From positions 1 through 31,154 of IMG/VR virus record IMGVR_UViG_3300036841_000213: a stretch of 31,154 bases of DNA; one strand, 5' to 3'. Below the pieces are notes generated by a model. It was given only the letters and a program-made list of their open reading frames with translations. It did not search any database and was not told where the DNA came from. The translations under genes were made by a program, and so were the position numbers. The stretch is from a virus. Positions within the stretch are counted from its first letter, which is position 1. Each line of letters begins with the position of its first letter. Positions 29,336 to 31,154 of the stretch are shown here, piece by piece.

Positions 29336-29596
29336 TGCCGGCAGCGCCTTGACCAGGCGCGCCGCTTCGAATCCCGTCACCGCCAATGCATCCGCCGGCA
29401 GGTAGCGCCGCGCCGCTTCGAGCGAATCCGTGTACACAATTCCAACGCGCAGATTCGGCCGTCCGTCGTCAGCAAGCTGAATGACACCGTACGGCATGGG
29501 AGGGCAGCCGTGCACAATCGCCCACGCCTGCAGCGGTTCGCTGCTTCGTGCCGGCTTCTCATGCTTCGAGAACCGAAGCCGCAATTGCCGCGCCAT
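29303..29596 (-). CDS. 97-residue cassette protein, copy B
   Basis: Homologue of 1060-1353. I take the ATG at 29596 (AGGGTG 6 bases upstream) over a GTG at 29605, giving the same length as copy A. RPNLR-GIVYTDSLEAARRYLPADAL and GFEAARLVKALPASLGEVLEVWF are conserved while the N-terminal 30 residues are not. It overlaps the upstream zinc-ribbon ORF by 38 bp. Function unknown. Confidence 0.7.
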   Translation of the reverse strand: MARQLRLRFSKHEKPARSSEPLQAWAIVHGCPPMPYGVIQLADDGRPNLRVGIVYTDSLEAARRYLPADALAVTGFEAARLVKALPASLGEVLEVWF

Positions 29597-29921
29597 ACTG
29601 CTCACCCTGTTTCTTCTTTCGCTTCAAAAAACGGCCGCGGCGCATCGCCCGTTGCTCTGCTGCTTCTTGCTCGTGCATGAAGTAAGCCGCGATTTGATCA
29701 TTCAGCTCAACCACGGCATCGCAGCAAGCCTTCGAGCCATCAGTGCGAAGAAGTGCAAACTGTCGGCACTCCGCACAATAGACCCGACAAATCTCGTAAC
29801 GCGGCAAACCCTGCATCCCGACAAGATCATCCTGCCGAATCAAAAAAAATGCAAGACCACAACGGTTACAGAACTCCGCGCAACGGATCCATCCGGAAGG
29901 CCTGCCGCGACCGCACGTAAT
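29559..29921 (-). CDS. Zinc-ribbon ORF downstream of recombinase, copy B (start unresolved)
   Basis: Same Cys pattern as copy A: CAEFCNRC, FFLIRQDDLVGM, ICRVYCAEC, KACCD. The C-terminus is longer and basic (RRGRFLKRKKKQGEQYG). No ATG, GTG or TTG lies between the upstream recombinase frame and the first Cys pair; the coordinate uses an ATT codon only as a marker. A TTG in FF-L-IRQ could start a shorter form lacking the first Cys pair. Frameshifting from the recombinase would give a zinc-tailed recombinase. Confidence 0.5.
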   Translation of the reverse strand: MTCGRGRPSGWIRCAEFCNRCGLAFFLIRQDDLVGMQGLPRYEICRVYCAECRQFALLRTDGSKACCDAVVELNDQIAAYFMHEQEAAEQRAMRRGRFLKRKKKQGEQYGAAIAASVLEA

Positions 29922-30894
29922 CGAGCACCATCTGCAAATTGCGATGCCCAGTACGATGCATGATCGCCAGCTCCGACGCACCCAGCTCAGCCGCCGTCGT
30001 CACCATACCCGCCCGCAAGGAATGCGAACCATAACCGCTTGCATCCTCGCCAATAGTTTTGAGCGTTTCTTTCACGATGCCGTTGATACGTTGCCGGCGA
30101 ATGCTGCGTTTCTCGATTCGCCCGCTGCGATTCATGCGCAAAAAAATTGGCCCCGGTTCATCGCCGCGGATCCGCAGCCAGGCCTGCAACAATCCGAGCG
30201 GACACGTTTCCGGTACTGCACCCCGCGGAATGCGCACTTCACGCCCATAGCCTTGCTGATCAGTCTTCGAACGCGCCTGCCACAACACCAGCACATCGCC
30301 TTCGAACGCCACTTGCGTAGTCTCCAGCGCTGCTAGTTCACTCGCGCGCCAACCGGCCGCAAAACCCAATACCAGTAAAGCCCGATTACGCGTGTCAATC
30401 GGCCGCTGCGTTGCCAGCTTCGAACTCATGGCGCGCAACAAATCGACCGTTAACGCTTTCCGTGCGCGTCTCTCCTCGGTCCATTGCCGGCGTGCGCAAC
30501 GTAGCAACGCAGCGGCCGGCTCAACAATCTGCGCCTGCCCCGCGGAACGATGACGATCGGCGATCGCATGCAGAAAAATTCCGACCGTGGCGAAACGATA
30601 ACCGCGCTGTTCGAGACACCAGACCGTGAACAGTTCGACCATCTCCGGCAAGGCCGGATACGCAGAACAGTTCGCCTGCTGACACCAGGATTCAAACTTG
30701 CGCCAGGCGTAATCGTAGGCTCGATACGTGTTCACCGCCTTTCGGGTTTGCTGCCAGCGGCTGCGCGTCAAAGCGAGGCTCTCCAGAGAGATCAACATGA
30801 GAATTTGCGGCCCGAAAACGCCCCGTTTTCGGCCTGAAACACTCAGATCGGCACATCCGGACAAAACTTGAGCCCTGATATTGCTGTTTCGCAC
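29866..30894 (-). CDS. Tyrosine recombinase/integrase, copy B
   Basis: A 342-residue homologue of 1593-2621 with all catalytic residues (AAGWRASEL, RSKTDQQG, HSLRAG, GHRNLQ, LDYVRS). By eye about ten of the first 34 residues differ from copy A but only about two dozen of the other 308. This suggests translation really begins at the Met at residue 33 (base 30798). Both copies appear intact, so either could act. Confidence 0.9.
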   Translation of the reverse strand: MRNSNIRAQVLSGCADLSVSGRKRGVFGPQILMLISLESLALTRSRWQQTRKAVNTYRAYDYAWRKFESWCQQANCSAYPALPEMVELFTVWCLEQRGYRFATVGIFLHAIADRHRSAGQAQIVEPAAALLRCARRQWTEERRARKALTVDLLRAMSSKLATQRPIDTRNRALLVLGFAAGWRASELAALETTQVAFEGDVLVLWQARSKTDQQGYGREVRIPRGAVPETCPLGLLQAWLRIRGDEPGPIFLRMNRSGRIEKRSIRRQRINGIVKETLKTIGEDASGYGSHSLRAGMVTTAAELGASELAIMHRTGHRNLQMVLDYVRSRQAFRMDPLRGVL

Positions 30895-31154
30895 AGAAAC
30901 GCGCTAGGTTGCGTCGAAAAAAGCGGGGTGGCTACACTATACCGGACAGGGCAAATCGACTGAACCTGGCTCGTTTCTGAAACATTTACGCCCTATAACG
31001 TTTTGGCCGCGGAAGAGGATTCAGAGGTTTTGGCGTCATAATTCCGGTTATGACCGTTATCTTACGCTTCTGAACCCTGGAAGCCTTCGCATTTTGGCCC
31101 TAAACTAGCTACTGGCGACAGAGCGCCGGAAAAGAAGCCCATCACCTGCAAGTG
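30895..31154. promoter_or_regulatory. Recombinase upstream region, copy B, ending in 127-bp exact repeat
   Basis: It matches 2622-2881 with scattered differences up to 31027, then exactly to the end. The inverted repeat GTCATAATTCCGGTTATGAC recurs at 31035-31054. No gene is seen. Continuing the match, the next base would be 2882, leading into rep. Confidence 0.8.

Larger units (their letters stand above)
28231..31154. repeat. Diverged direct repeat, copy B (HNH-recombinase cassette)
   Basis: Second copy of 1-2881 with the same five genes in the same order and strands. Its last 127 bases equal 2755-2881 exactly, and the window ends there. Copy B lies next to the late promoter, the normal place for a packaging HNH gene. 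Confidence 0.9.

Noticed and set aside
1-31154. tRNA genes, CRISPR arrays, diversity-generating retroelement, transposase
   Set aside because: No cloverleaf, no regular spaced repeats, no reverse transcriptase motif and no DDE or IS ends were seen by reading both strands.

Overview
The window looks like a temperate tailed phage that can live as a plasmid (a phage-plasmid), with one capsid, tail and packaging cluster and a plasmid-type replicon. It carries a siphovirus structural set of the HK97 type (P27-like small terminase, large terminase, portal, ClpP-like protease, HK97-fold capsid, head-tail connectors, tail tube, frameshifted tail chaperones, long tape measure, tail tip proteins). These are all on the minus strand, about 6.6-27.9 kb, behind a clear sigma70-type promoter at 27967-27996. 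On the plus strand, at 2.9-6.5 kb, lie a RepA-like initiator, three iterons, a DnaA-like box, a tandem helix-turn-helix regulator with palindromic operators, a 26-residue hydrophobic peptide and five small genes in tandem. The host is a GC-rich bacterium that uses ordinary Shine-Dalgarno signals. I cannot name its phylum from sequence alone, and a metagenomic origin is likely.

Layout: (A) 1-2881, HNH endonuclease, coiled-coil/zinc-ribbon gene, 97-aa gene, zinc-ribbon ORF and tyrosine recombinase. (B) 2882-4412, rep and origin. (C) 4413-6511, regulator, toxin-like peptide and small early genes. (D) 6604-10578, distal part of the late operon, with a ribbon-helix-helix protein, small genes and a prim-pol/VapE-like replication protein whose ATPase motifs are eroded. 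(E) 10575-27896, tail, head and packaging genes. (F) 28231-31154, a second, diverged copy of region A.

The last 127 bases (31028-31154) are identical to 2755-2881. Together with the diverged duplication of region A, this fits a circular replicon of 28,273 bp in which two alleles of the HNH-recombinase cassette were captured in one assembled contig. A real 2.9-kb diverged duplication is the alternative.

How the parts may work together (inference): Rep, the iterons and host helicase maintain the plasmid state. The tyrosine recombinase may resolve dimers or integrate the element. Leaderless cassette genes and an antisense moron could be expressed in the lysogen. On induction the late promoter drives packaging, head and tail genes, and the prim-pol protein is made at the end of the same transcript. 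I see no recognisable lysis genes, CI-like repressor, ParA, tRNA or CRISPR.
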